Part shown: positions 35,200-45,442 of the stretch, in pieces
Layout: the number at the start of each line of letters is the position of its first letter
Numbering within the stretch: position 1 is the stretch's first letter
Origin: Rehmannia glutinosa
Lineage: Eukaryota > Streptophyta > Magnoliopsida > Lamiales > Orobanchaceae
Direction: 5' to 3'
Assembly (NCBI GenBank): GCA_016081115.2
Contig: CM071925.1
Coordinates: 8,908,441-8,972,440 of the forward strand
Length of the DNA stretch: 64,000 bases
The notes under the pieces: model-generated
The model's input: only the letters and a program-made list of their open reading frames with translations
What the model was told of the DNA's origin: nothing
Database searches by the model: none
Translations under genes and position numbers: made by a program

Positions 35200-36145
35200 C
35201 TTGAACTTGAAAGATAGGGACTCTTCAGAAGATTGGATGATTGACTTATCGGTGACTCTTCAATGTCTTCCCCATTTACATTTGGCTCATCGAATACTAC
35301 ATGAATGGATTCTTCTTCAGTAACCATAGTTCTTTTGTTGAGTATTCAGTAGGCTTTGCTTTGGTGAGTATCCTAAGAAGATACCCTCATCGACTTTAGC
35401 ATCAAAAGCCTTTAGGTTGTCTTTGCCATTGTTGTGGATGAAGCATTTACATCCAAATATTCTCAAATATGCAACATTTGGTTTTCTTCGATCCGGATCT
35501 CATAGGGAGTCTTTGTCAACCTGTCTATTTATCATGCATCTGTTTTGGGTGTAGCAAGTGTGTTGATTGCTTGCCCAAAATCTTTTAGTAACCCCGCCTA
35601 CCTAACATGGTCCTTGCCGCTTCTTTGAGGGTTATGTTCCTTCTTTCGCAACTCCATTCTCATTGTGGAGTCCTTGCGGTGATAGTTCATGACCAATACC
35701 ATTCTCAATACAAGATCGAGTTATTATTCCATTGACAAACTCGTTCCTCTATCTCGATCTTATTTTGATAATGGTTTGACTCTTCTCATTTTGTATCATC
35801 TTCATCATTTGTGGTAGCTTTTGTAGAGTTTCTTTCTTCTTGCACATGAACATTGTCCATGTATATCTTGAGTAGTCATCTACTACCACCAAGGTGTATT
35901 TCTTTCCACTTATGCTTTGGTTCCACTTTGGGCCAAATAGATCCATATGAAGCGGATGCAATATTCTTGTTGATGATGGGCATGTCTTTTCTTTGAACGA
36001 CGACTTGATTTGTTTTCCTTCGACATGCATCACATATACTCTCCTTCTTGTATATCGAGTCCGGAAGTCCTTCTACAAGATGACTTCTTGCTAGCTTATT
36101 AATTGTTTTGAAATTCAGGTGACTCACTTTTTGTGCCACAACCAA
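35200..36145 (-). pseudogene. Copia integrase
   Basis: The HHCC zinc finger region reads HLNFKTINKLARSHLVEGLP and ICDACRRKTN. The core follows with LHMDLFGP (first Asp) and YTLVVVDDYSRYTWTMF. The second Asp and Glu regions survive only as traces (an EFVN-like piece near 35735, then ENGVAKEG near 35660 where the family has a NGV-E motif). Several small deletions separate them. Integrase placed before reverse transcriptase is the diagnostic copia order. Confidence 0.87.
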
Positions 36146-36151
36146 CTTGAT

Positions 36152-36571
36152 TCAATTTGAGCTCTTTGCTAGCGAGACAGTCTTGGGTGTTGCGATTGAC
36201 CAATCCACTACATACATATTTTTCTGTCTACATCCTTGCAAAGACAACTTCATTTGATTCAACATTCTTGATTTGGCATATTTCCATGTTGAATCCAACA
36301 TTGTAGCCCTTGTCACAGAGTTGATGATGCTTAGTAAATTGAAGTTTAGTCCTTCAACATATGCAACATCCGTGATTTCTAAACCATTCCTTTTGATGGA
36401 TCCAATGCCTCTTATTTCACCAGGAGCTTCATTTCCTCCAAATATGACTTTTGCTCCCTCGACTTCCTTGAATTTTGACATGATTTCTCTTATTTCTGTC
36501 ATATGTCCTGAATGACCACTATCCATGTACCAGGTTCCTTGGCACTCAATTTCTGTTCCTTGAGCCTGCAA
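36152..36571 (-). pseudogene. Copia protease and pre-integrase segment
   Basis: WYMDSGHSGHMT contains the aspartic protease D-S-G triad. It is followed by VIFGGNEAPGEIRGIGSI and by LNFNLLSI, both normal in copia protease to pre-integrase sequence. This stretch of 139 codons is one of the few in the element without a frame break. In the family the protease releases capsid and enzymes from the polyprotein. Confidence 0.88.
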
Positions 36572-36949
36572 TTAAGGAAATTAAGTTTTAGGTACCCATT
36601 CTTGTGGGTCCCGAGGGGTTAGAATTATAAGATGATCCAACCAACCTATAGCCAAATGATTTGACTCTAAGAGGTTGCCATCTATCGATTGCCATAATCA
36701 TAATTAATCCTGGCAAATTGCTTGGGAGTCTAGGTTCATGTTTGTCTCTTTTTTTGTATGCCTGCGCATGTGTGTTTTAGCAATTGCCTTTCTTGGGTAA
36801 TTGTGGTGTCTTTAATCTGAGTGCCTAGGTGCATATGTGTGTCTTGATGAAAGCTCTTGTGCTTTTGGAATGGCCTTTGTTGAGTTCTAGGCCTTTGCCA
36901 TTTGGGCTTGTATTCCTTAAGTCTAGCCGATAGTTCACATTATTCCAGT

Positions 36950-38892
36950 CAGCTTGGCTTGGATATTTTCTACCATTTCCATCATATGTATTTCTTTTAT
37001 GAGTATTCTGGGATTTTTGGTAGCTCGCTTCTTCTTTACAGAGTATTTTTGTTTGAGTCATTTGAGGACTAGTGAATCTCTTCTTCACAGCCCTTTCAAA
37101 GACTCTCAACCGGTGTTTTCCTTTTCCTTTGTAACCAAGGCCAGTTTGCTTAGTATTGTGCTTTGGATTGAAAGTGTGTGCAACATTTAGAGTTTTGGAT
37201 TTTTCGGACTCTTCATGACTTGAAGATCCTTTTTCCAAAATTACTTTTGAGGTTAGACATGGCACAAAGGAATTAAATCCTAGCCTGTCTTGTCTCCACA
37301 TTCTCTTTGACTCATAATAAGATCATCCAATGATTTAGATGCCTTAGTGAATGAGGCAATAACATTTTGAGGTCATTCTCCTCTTTTCTATAGCAGCAAT
37401 TTCGCTATTAATTTAGCATTTTCAAACCTTTAAACTTTTATTCTCATCGCCTATTTGACTTAGAGTACTCGGCTCCTTAGTCACTTTGAGTTTTGACTTT
37501 TGAGTAAGTCGCTTTTTCCTCATTCAATAGTGTGTGTGAGGTTTTAATGTGCTCAAAGTCTTTCATCATTTTGCCTAATGAATCATAAAGATCGAGTGGG
37601 TGATGAAGTGTGAGTGTCACAGTCACTATCACTAGTGTCCGAGCTTGTTGAGTTAGATTGTACCTCATCTTCTTGATCTTGTTCTTTGGCCATTAAGCGA
37701 GATCAAGGCTTCTTCTTCGAGTCACTTGAGTAGTCGGCTTCATCGCTCTCGAGTGTTTGTCTCTCTTGACTTTGTCTGTCTCAGTGATCTCTGCAGACCA
37801 TCATTGCCTTTTTCTTCTCTTGTCTTCTTTCTCTCAAGACTTTTCTTTCTTCTTCGTTTCGTACTTGTTGACTACAGGATATGAGCATCAATGGCATAGT
37901 GACTGGTTGTCTACAATTCCAACATAGGTATTGACCTTTTGATCACTCTTTCTATTCTTGAGTTGTCACCCTTTGATACTCAACTTGCCGATGATCTGTT
38001 CTCTTGGTTGGCCTATCATCCCTTGATTTGGAGGAGCCGAGTGTCTTCTCGGAGGATTCACCCTTCCTCTCTTGTAGTTCTTGTTAAAGAACTTGTTAAA
38101 TCTTTTAACCATCGGGGCTATTTCTTTCCGGGTCAATTGCCTCTTTGACCTCGGCTCTCCTTCCATCTTTGACAACTAGAGCAAATTTGTTTTGGGTACA
38201 ACTGTCTCTTCCTGGTCTTTCCTTCTCCTCAAACTCGTAGGCTTTGAGGTCCGAGAATAACTCATGATTGGATGTCTTTGATAGGTCCATGGAGTGTCTC
38301 AATGCCATGACCTTCATTTCCCATTCAAATTTGGAAGACTTTTTAGGATCTTCATACACATTTCTTCTGTGTATATTCCTTTCCAAGTGTAGACGACTCA
38401 TTTGTGATTTCGTAAACCGAGCGTCCGGTTGATCCAGGTTTTCTCCCGAGATCTTTTAAAGTTCTCAAATTTTTTGTACAGCCATTTGATAGTTTGTTTT
38501 CTTTGATTTGCTCACGAGCCTTCACAAATCAATGTCGGTTTGTCCTGATTTCCTTAGCGAGTTTTGCAAGATTTCACTTTATTGAACATGGCTTTGTCAA
38601 GGTTTTGTAGAGAATATCCTTGGCTACATTGTCGGTTGTATCTTTTCTGTCATCATTTGTCCACTCGGTTCTTGGTTTTTCAACCATGACCGTCCGTCTT
38701 CGATCTTCTTCCCCTTCACCGCGCAACTCTTCGACAGTACCGTGTTCACCTTCAATATTTGCAGAGGCCCATCTTCTATCACTATCCACATCTCATCATG
38801 TAATCTTTGATAGATGAGCCTCGCATACGAATTTTCCAATCATCAAATTCTTCAATAGTGAACATAGGAATGCGTGTTAGATTTGCTTCCAT
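36950..38892 (-). pseudogene. Copia gag, degenerate
   Basis: Minus-strand start MEANLTRIPMFT at 38892, then FDDWKIRM, the Sirevirus gag opening. After a frame break come DEMWIVIEDGPLQI, RTEWTNDDRK and DNVAKDILYKTL. Later pieces include the RSKRQLTRKEIAPMVKRFNK stretch (about 38150) and a broken zinc knuckle starting CWNCRQP (about 37890). Four or more frame changes occur within 1 kb, many at CG-rich words. Gag would form the nucleocapsid. Confidence 0.85.
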
Positions 38893-39008
38893 GATAACAA
38901 CTTTTAATGATAGAAAAGAGTTTTGAAAGTTTAAGTACTAAAGCGAGACTTTTGAAAAGTTTGGAGATCTAGTTCAAGAACCGGTGCGGAGGGTTCAATG
39001 AACCAACC

Positions 39009-39020
39009 GCTCCGATACCA
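39009..39020 (-). promoter_or_regulatory. Copia primer-binding site
   Basis: On the minus strand the bases two positions inside the 5' LTR read tggtatcggagc, close to TGGTATCAGAGC, the initiator-tRNA-Met primer site of copia elements. Its position fixes the element's orientation. Confidence 0.9.
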
Positions 39021-39022
39021 CT

Positions 39023-40555
39023 TGTAGGTCCCAAGGGGTGTAAGTGTAAGGTTTAGAAGGGGGGTTGAATAAACCTTACCAAATTTTCGATTTAGGCCTT
39101 TTAAATCTACTGAGTTCTACATTTGTGTCCTTGATGGACGATCGATTTAGTCACTCAAGTAGAGTTAATCTCTCAACAGACTCAAATTGAAATGTTAATA
39201 GAGTAACTCATTTGTTGGCTATAAATTGACTCAATTGTGGTTTTGTTTTTTGGAAGACTTAACACCCTTAAGTTTGATTAAGCAAGTTTTTACTGACTTG
39301 ATTTAGTACTTATAAATTATCAAATGGATAGCAAATTTATCACAGAGATATAAGCAATTAAAAGTGCGTAAATTTAAATCTTTGAAATGTAAATGACACA
39401 AAGATAGTTTTTATAGAGGTTCGAAGATGGGGTAATTCTTCTACTCCTCTCTTCTCCAACTCCCGGAGGAATCCACTAAGTAATGATCGTTTACAAAGTG
39501 GTAAGGTCCGGATACAAGTCTTGATCACAACGGACTTGATCCTTTGGGACTCGATCTGAGACGCTTGATCACTCGGTGGCTTCAAATCGTGACGACTCGG
39601 CTTCTTCAGGCAGCGTGCCTTGCTACTACTGACTCACTTGCTTAAGCACTTTGGATTTGATCACGAAGCCCTCCAAGAGCTTAAGACTTGGTTCGGCTAA
39701 GTGAACCTTTCTACAATCCTTCCTGGAATGTAGACCCCTTGTTTTGATATTTTCCTCTTCAACTCGATTGAAGTTCTCTTTCCTTCACGGGTAAGTGTTG
39801 GATTGATGTACTTGAGATGTAGGCTTGAGGATTGAGAATGTTTCAGTTTTTAGATAAGCTTGTATATCTTCACGTGTGTGTCATTCTTTTTTTTTTTTTC
39901 TCAAACAAATTCCTCGGCCTTTTATAGTGAACTTTCAAAAATTTGCCCGTTGAAGAGATAGGCTCATTTTTGAAAGTCACTTTGCGTCGTTGGCTTGCAG
40001 TCCTTGGAATTGCCATTTCCTCGTATGAATTGTTTTATCACCTTTTCGAGTTCGACACGGTGTAGTGCTTCCCATTGGTTCATTCCTTTTGCACGCTTCT
40101 CGGGGTGAGCACTCCAAGAAAGGTAGTATGGAGATATTACTTGTTTAAGTAAATCTCTTGATTTCGTGCAACGTTTTTTTACGATTATCTCGACTTGACC
40201 GCATTTTCTTGTTTTCCCAGGTGACTTAGAGTCGACTTCAAATCATTGGATGACTCTTCGTCACTTCTGAGACTTGGCCTCTTGAGTTGACTTGATGATG
40301 TTCCACTCAATTTGCATCTCACCGCTTCTTGATCGAGTTCTGTGCTCTTCTTTCTTCTTTTGTGACTCATTTGTCTTTCACAGAGTTTTCCTTCAAGCCT
40401 TGATTGTCTTCTTGCAAGTTGGAGCGTAGGCGACTCAACTCGGCTTGGCCACTCTAATTGTTACAATACATTTTACAACAAAAATTGGGGAGCCAACTTT
40501 CTATTCTAAGTTTTACATGGCATTCATCAAAATCTAAACAATAAAATTCCTAACA
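39023..40555 (-). repeat. 5' LTR of the copia element
   Basis: Pairs with 26536-28072. It has TG..CA ends and lies next to the primer site, so it is the upstream LTR of this minus-strand element. An Athila-derived target duplication ataca follows at 40556-40560. Confidence 0.92.
39918..39927 (-). promoter_or_regulatory. TATA box in the copia 5' LTR
   Basis: The minus strand reads ctataaaagg, a strong plant TATA box, in the middle of the LTR as expected for the U3/R boundary. The same word stands in the 3' LTR. Confidence 0.7.
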
Positions 40556-40759
40556 ATACATGAGCTCGATTGTTTAGGGTGTTAGTTACTAGGATTCTCT
40601 GCAATTACATTGTTGTTTGGGCTTGGAAGCTTAATTGTGGATTAAATTGTCGAGATGAGACACTATGCCTTATGCGGATTGTTGTATGTAATTCATCATT
40701 TTTTTTACTTGGCACGTACGGATTCTCACAACTGTTTTGCCAGGTACTCATTCGAACAA

Positions 40760-42071
40760 ATGGCTGAACCACGGAACCGACCAAACCGAGATAGACGGGG
40801 ATAGAGGCCGCCGCCACACGTGCGCCACCACACCCAGACAACCCAGAGGCTTACGGGCTCACTTTGACAGAGAACGATGAACTGGATAGGTGGAACCGGC
40901 TGATCATTCGTCCTCTCACTCCCACGCGCTATGCCGATGATGATTGTACCCGAGCTCTCAGGATACATGAGGAGGTTTGGCACATGTTTGAACGAGTAGG
41001 ATGGACCGCCTTCATGCAAGGGCGGTGGCCAACATTTAAGACACTCGCGCTCGAGTTCCTGAGCACAGTAGAGGTTACAGAGACGCGAGTAAGAAATGAG
41101 CCTCAGAAAATCCAGTTTAGATTGGGCAACGAATGGAGGCATGTCACTATCGCCCAACTTAACCAGATTTTGGGGTACCGATAGATACCTGCTTAGGATC
41201 ATTGCAAATTCTAATCAAGATGATTCTGGCGATTGTTGATCGAAACACTGACAGAAGCGGCTCGATGCAATATGCGGCACGCACATCCAAGGCCTCGTCA
41301 ATCCGAAACCCCGAGTGATGGCCCACTCAGTGTACGCTCGGCACAACAACGAGGGTATCCAAGCTTGGGAGCTATACCTACTTTGGTGTATTCTCACCCG
41401 CACCCCTTATAATATGGCGGCTTACTTTGTGGAACACGCCGTTTACACTTCTCAGTAGGACGCGGGGAAAATATTAATTGGGGGAATGATAACCCCCATT
41501 GATCAACATTTTGGGGTTGATATGCGCCGAATGGAGCCGATAGAGGGTAGTCGAAGCATCAACATGAACGCCCTCTGCACCATGAAGATCATAACTGATG
41601 AGGAGAACATCCTCTGTTTTCAACAAAAAGTCGGGTCTGCTTTCCCCTTCCCTAACCCACACCATCATTGTGGTAGACAATCAAAGTAACTGGCTCATGA
41701 ACTCTAAGGCACATATTAGGGTCATGGATGACCTGACTGCAAGAAAAAGGAGGAGGGTAGCAGGGTTACTTGATGAAGAGGATTTGGTGATGGAGGCAAG
41801 GGAGTACGATCGGCGTGAGAGGGGTTTCGAGCAGGGCTTCCCATAGGGGCGGCCCGGCATTCCAGAGAGCTCCCACCAAGGTGAGGAGCGTGGGGGACAG
41901 TATGATCATGATAGACTCTACGTTCTTTAGGAGAGCATGCGACAGCATAGGGACGACTTCCGGCATCACCAGGATGAGTTCCATGCTTTCCGAGCAGAGC
42001 AGGAGCAAAGGTACCAAGCCCAGGAGCTGAGGTACCAGGCCCAGGAGCAGCGGGAGTTGGAGATATTGTAG
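40760..42071 (+). pseudogene. Athila third ORF (env-like / ATHILA ORF family), degenerate
   Basis: Opens MAEPRNRPNRD and after a frame change gives WNRLIIRPLTPTRYADDD, ALEFLSTVEVT, IQFRLGNEW and ITIAQLNQILG-like sequence (seen as VTIAQLNQILG). These match the ATHILA ORF family found between pol and the 3' LTR in Athila elements. A stop falls at 41182 just after that motif, and later pieces (VDMRRMEPIEG, then a QAQELRYQAQEQRE glutamine-rich tail) are in other frames. No signal peptide or fusion motif is visible. The copia insertion lies just upstream, between pol and this ORF. Confidence 0.78.
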
Positions 42072-43586
42072 ACGATGCATCAGATTCAAATGTGGCATAT
42101 CTCCCAAGGCCACTTTCCGCCGCCACCCCCACAGTGATCCAGGTCCTTTCTACACTTTTGTTTGAAATTCTACCTTCTCTTCTATGCGCTATAATTTCAT
42201 TCAAGTTTGGGGGGAGACGTAGTAATTTTATTGAAGGGTGTGGCGTTTTTTGCATTCATGTAGTTGCATTTAGAGCATGTAGGATGCATTGCATTAGATG
42301 TTTATTTTTAATTTTTAGCACGTTTATTGATTTCTTAATTATTTAGGCAGTGAGTTGACCGCTTTTGTGTGTTTGTTGATCTTGGGAATAATTGTTGAAC
42401 GGTTTATGTTGTTTTGAATTGGGTGTTGAACGTGAGTTGACTGGGTTGAGAATAATTAATATGGAACATATGAATATTGGAATCATGGTTGATATACTTT
42501 GAGTTATGCATTTACAAGCCTGTGAGCTTTTTGAGCCTTTAATGCTTTCATATTATGCAGTCTTGTTGGTTGATTGAGTGTGTCATTCATGTTGATTTGA
42601 ATTCTAGAACTTGCTCTGGTATCTCCGTCAAAGTCACATATTGTATGCAGTTTATGAAAATGATTTTAGGCCATTTTTGTTAAGCCTTTCAAGCCTTTTT
42701 GCCTACCTTATGATATTTGATTTCCCTAGTTAGCCAATTTGAGCCTATTGCCTGATTTTTGATAGCCACATTTCAAGCCTTAAAACTTAACTTGATATAT
42801 CTGTTACCCTAAGCTTGAGCGTATAGCATTGAGTAAAGGGATAGAATAAAGGATTGAATGAAAGGGTATCGAGAAGTTAAAAAATGGTGTATATGTTGGG
42901 TGATTGAGATTAAAAGAAAAAAGGAGGGAAAGGATGGATACTCAGAAATGAGTAAAAAAAAAAACGACTGCAAAAGTGAGTTGGCCATAAATGAACATAT
43001 AGGCTGAAAATTGTGATGTAAGGCGAAGAAGAATAAATGGTATGAAAAATAAGGGAGAAATAGATATGTGATAGGAAAAGGTGATTGGGGGTGCATAGTT
43101 GATTTAAATAAGAATAAGTGTTTGAGAAAAACAATGCGCTTACCAATCTATACGCTTGAGTTTGAGTCACTTTATCCATATTTCCCTACCTTAACCAAAG
43201 AGCCTTCATTACAACCATAAGCAAAGTCCTTTCTGATTTGTGAATTGCATACAATCGAGTGGCGGAGATGTGAGACGATTTGCAAGCATATGGTAATTCT
43301 TCAAAATTGATATGACTTGAGCGAATACACGTCCCTTATTATCCTAGTGAGTTGAGTATACACTTTATCCATGAGAGGCATGATTTGAAGTATTTGCCAT
43401 GATTTTGATAGACTTGTGCTCCGTGTTAGACATTTGAAACTTGGTTGATTTGTGCTTGATATCTGTGGATAAACGACATGAATTGTGATGCGGTGTTCTT
43501 GAGTTGCTCTTCTTTACCCCATTTGTGTTGTCTTGTTTATAAAGTGTTGATCGGGACTATCAACGGTTTAAGTTTGGGGGTTTGAT
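42072..43586 (+). other. Athila 3' untranslated region and polypurine tract
   Basis: Non-coding, T-rich with agtttgggg-type words at 42204 and at the very end. The polypurine-like tract agtttgggggtttga (43571-43585) directly precedes the 3' LTR, as in other Athila elements. A purine-rich stretch at 42830-43090 gives false hydrophobic frames on the other strand. Confidence 0.75.
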
Positions 43587-45040
43587 TGGCATGTATTTTG
43601 CATGTATTTTGGGCTTAATTTTGGCTAGAATGTGTTGATATGCATGCATTACATGAGTAAATAGGGTTTTATTCCTGTTTTGTGGAAAAGGATTACGCTT
43701 TGCTCATTTTGTAGGAATTTATTGATAATTGTAGCATTTTGGCAATAATTTGGGGCATTGCGATGAAGAACCGCCAATGATTGAAATGATGAACGAAGTT
43801 TGGAGTTGAATCGGGAAGAAGTCAGACGAACCAGGCAAGAAACAACAGAAAACGAGCTGATATCAAGTATAGCAGGTACGCACAGGCAGAGCGTGCGCCC
43901 CTAGCACGGCCCATGCGCCTACTCAAGATCAAGTCTCAAAGTTCGACTACTAGCACGGGCTGGTCGTGCTATATAGCACGGCCCATGCTCCCTTCAGTGG
44001 TTTGGACAATTCCTAGCGCACGGCCCGTGCACCTATGCGGGAAAAACAAAGTCTGACTAGTTTGGAACTAGGTTTCGACCCAAATGAAGTACAAATAGAG
44101 ACGGGGCGGCCACAAACAAGGACACACTGATTTTTACCCTAGAAAGCAGAGAAAATAGCAGTTTTCCACTGGAGAATTGGAGAGATCGATCAAGACAACA
44201 ACCACACCTTCGAGGATTGAAGATAGATCGAGAGATCGTCATCATCCCCGAGTTCACTCACTCCATAGTATTTTTATCATTCAATTAGTAGACATGAACA
44301 TGGATAATTTGTCTATGAATTATTTATTTTCTATGTCTAGCTAAACTTCTTGTGATTCCCGGGTTTGGGAGTAGGTTAATGGATACTTTTATTTGATGAT
44401 TAATGACAATTGAAGTTAATGTTTTCCAACCCTATTCAAGTACTTTGCTTTAATTCTTGTTTTATCAAAACGCGTTTGGTTTAACTTGTTTGATGTATTG
44501 ATTCATAATTCTAACCGATGAGTTTCAATACTAGATCTATGAGTACTTGACATGAATATCTTGCATGATTGAGAAGTCTGTGAATATTCGTGATGCTTTA
44601 TAATCTTTTGAACTTAATTTTGGGAGTTGGATATCTCATGTTGAGTAGAGATGCTAGCATAGATATTCCAATCAACGCTTTTACATACATCTCGAGAGAG
44701 ATGGTAAATTACTTTTGTGATCGGTCTATAGGGAAGAATACGTTTAACTTTGGTTTGGTTAATTTGATAGTAAAAGGGGATATTAACTTAAACCATAACC
44801 AAGGAATCCATTCATTCATACTTGATCTTTTAATCCACTCTTTGCTTTGTTCTTTTAGGATAAATTTCTGCTTTAGTGTTAATAAAACCAATCCGTCTCA
44901 AATTCGATAGTCTAGATAAAAATAAGGCTATTATAATCCAGTAATTAGTACATTAATTTATTAGTCCCTGTGGATTCGACCTTGCTAACCCTATTCTATA
45001 AACTGCACTGTACACTTGCGGTGAAGCTAAAAAAATAAGG
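43587..45040 (+). repeat. 3' LTR of the Athila element
   Basis: Starts tggcatgtattttgcatg, ends ctaaaaaaataagg, followed by the target duplication caaat. It matches the 5' LTR apart from scattered mostly transition-type differences, the 29-bp deletion near 44013, and small indels. Confidence 0.9.
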
Positions 45041-45283
45041 CAAATAGAGACATGCTGAGACGAGCTGGAACTTGAAGAGAGAGAGGAATGACTTAAGTGG
45101 ATTTGAAAAGGTTGACAATTGTCACTGTCATTACTGTGGAAACGGCGCATTAAATGCCAGCAATTATGACTCACACATGGCGGCTGGTGGTTGGGCCTCA
45201 GGGGCGCGTGAACCCAGGCGACACACCTGTTGATTTGAAGGGACACGTCCCTTGGAAGGGATGCGTCTCTTGGAAGACTCAAC

Positions 45284-45293
45284 CTATAAATAG
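45284..45293 (+). promoter_or_regulatory. TATA box upstream of the plus-strand ORF
   Basis: ctataaatag is a near-consensus plant TATA box. The first ATG of the following ORF region is about 150 bases downstream (45443). It could be the LTR promoter of a plus-strand element or a promoter for an ORF antisense to the minus-strand integrase beyond it. Confidence 0.55.
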
Positions 45294-45442
45294 GCCTCTT
45301 TAGCATTCATTTTTCACTTTTACCACAAGCATATCACCTTTCAATAGAGAGATAAAGACCGAGCAGACGTCTTAGTCAGCATCTGAGCAAAATAAGCCTT
45401 CCCAATTTATTTTAGGTGATTTTTCTTCTTCCTTTTTCAATT

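Larger units (their letters stand above)
26536..40555 (-). mobile_element. Ty1/copia retrotransposon of Sirevirus (SIRE/Maximus) type
   Basis: LTRs of about 1.53 kb begin TGTAGGTCCCAAGG and end TTCCTAACA on the plus strand. The flanking duplication is ataca (26531-26535 and 40556-40560). The element reads on the minus strand: primer site at 39020, gag from 38892, protease, integrase, reverse transcriptase, RNase H to 33349, then a long env-like region to about 28100. Integrase before RT defines copia. The ggcatcatcaaaaagg tract before the 3' LTR and the ORF downstream of pol fit Sireviruses. Frames break very often. Confidence 0.92.
18505..45040 (+). mobile_element. Athila-type Ty3/gypsy retrotransposon, split by a copia insertion
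   Basis: Two LTRs of about 1.48 and 1.45 kb are in direct orientation, flanked by caaat (18500-18504 and 45041-45045). A tRNA-Asp-type primer site, gag, protease, reverse transcriptase/RNase H, integrase and a downstream Athila-type ORF follow in order on the plus strand. Without the nested 14-kb copia element the length is about 12.5 kb, normal for Athila. Stops and frameshifts in every ORF mark it as non-autonomous. GCACGG/CCGTGC words recur in LTRs, gag, the protease-RT linker and the post-pol region. Confidence 0.93.

Noticed and set aside
42809..43179. Hydrophobic minus-strand frames resembling membrane proteins
   Set aside because: Antisense of a purine-rich stretch in the Athila 3' untranslated region.
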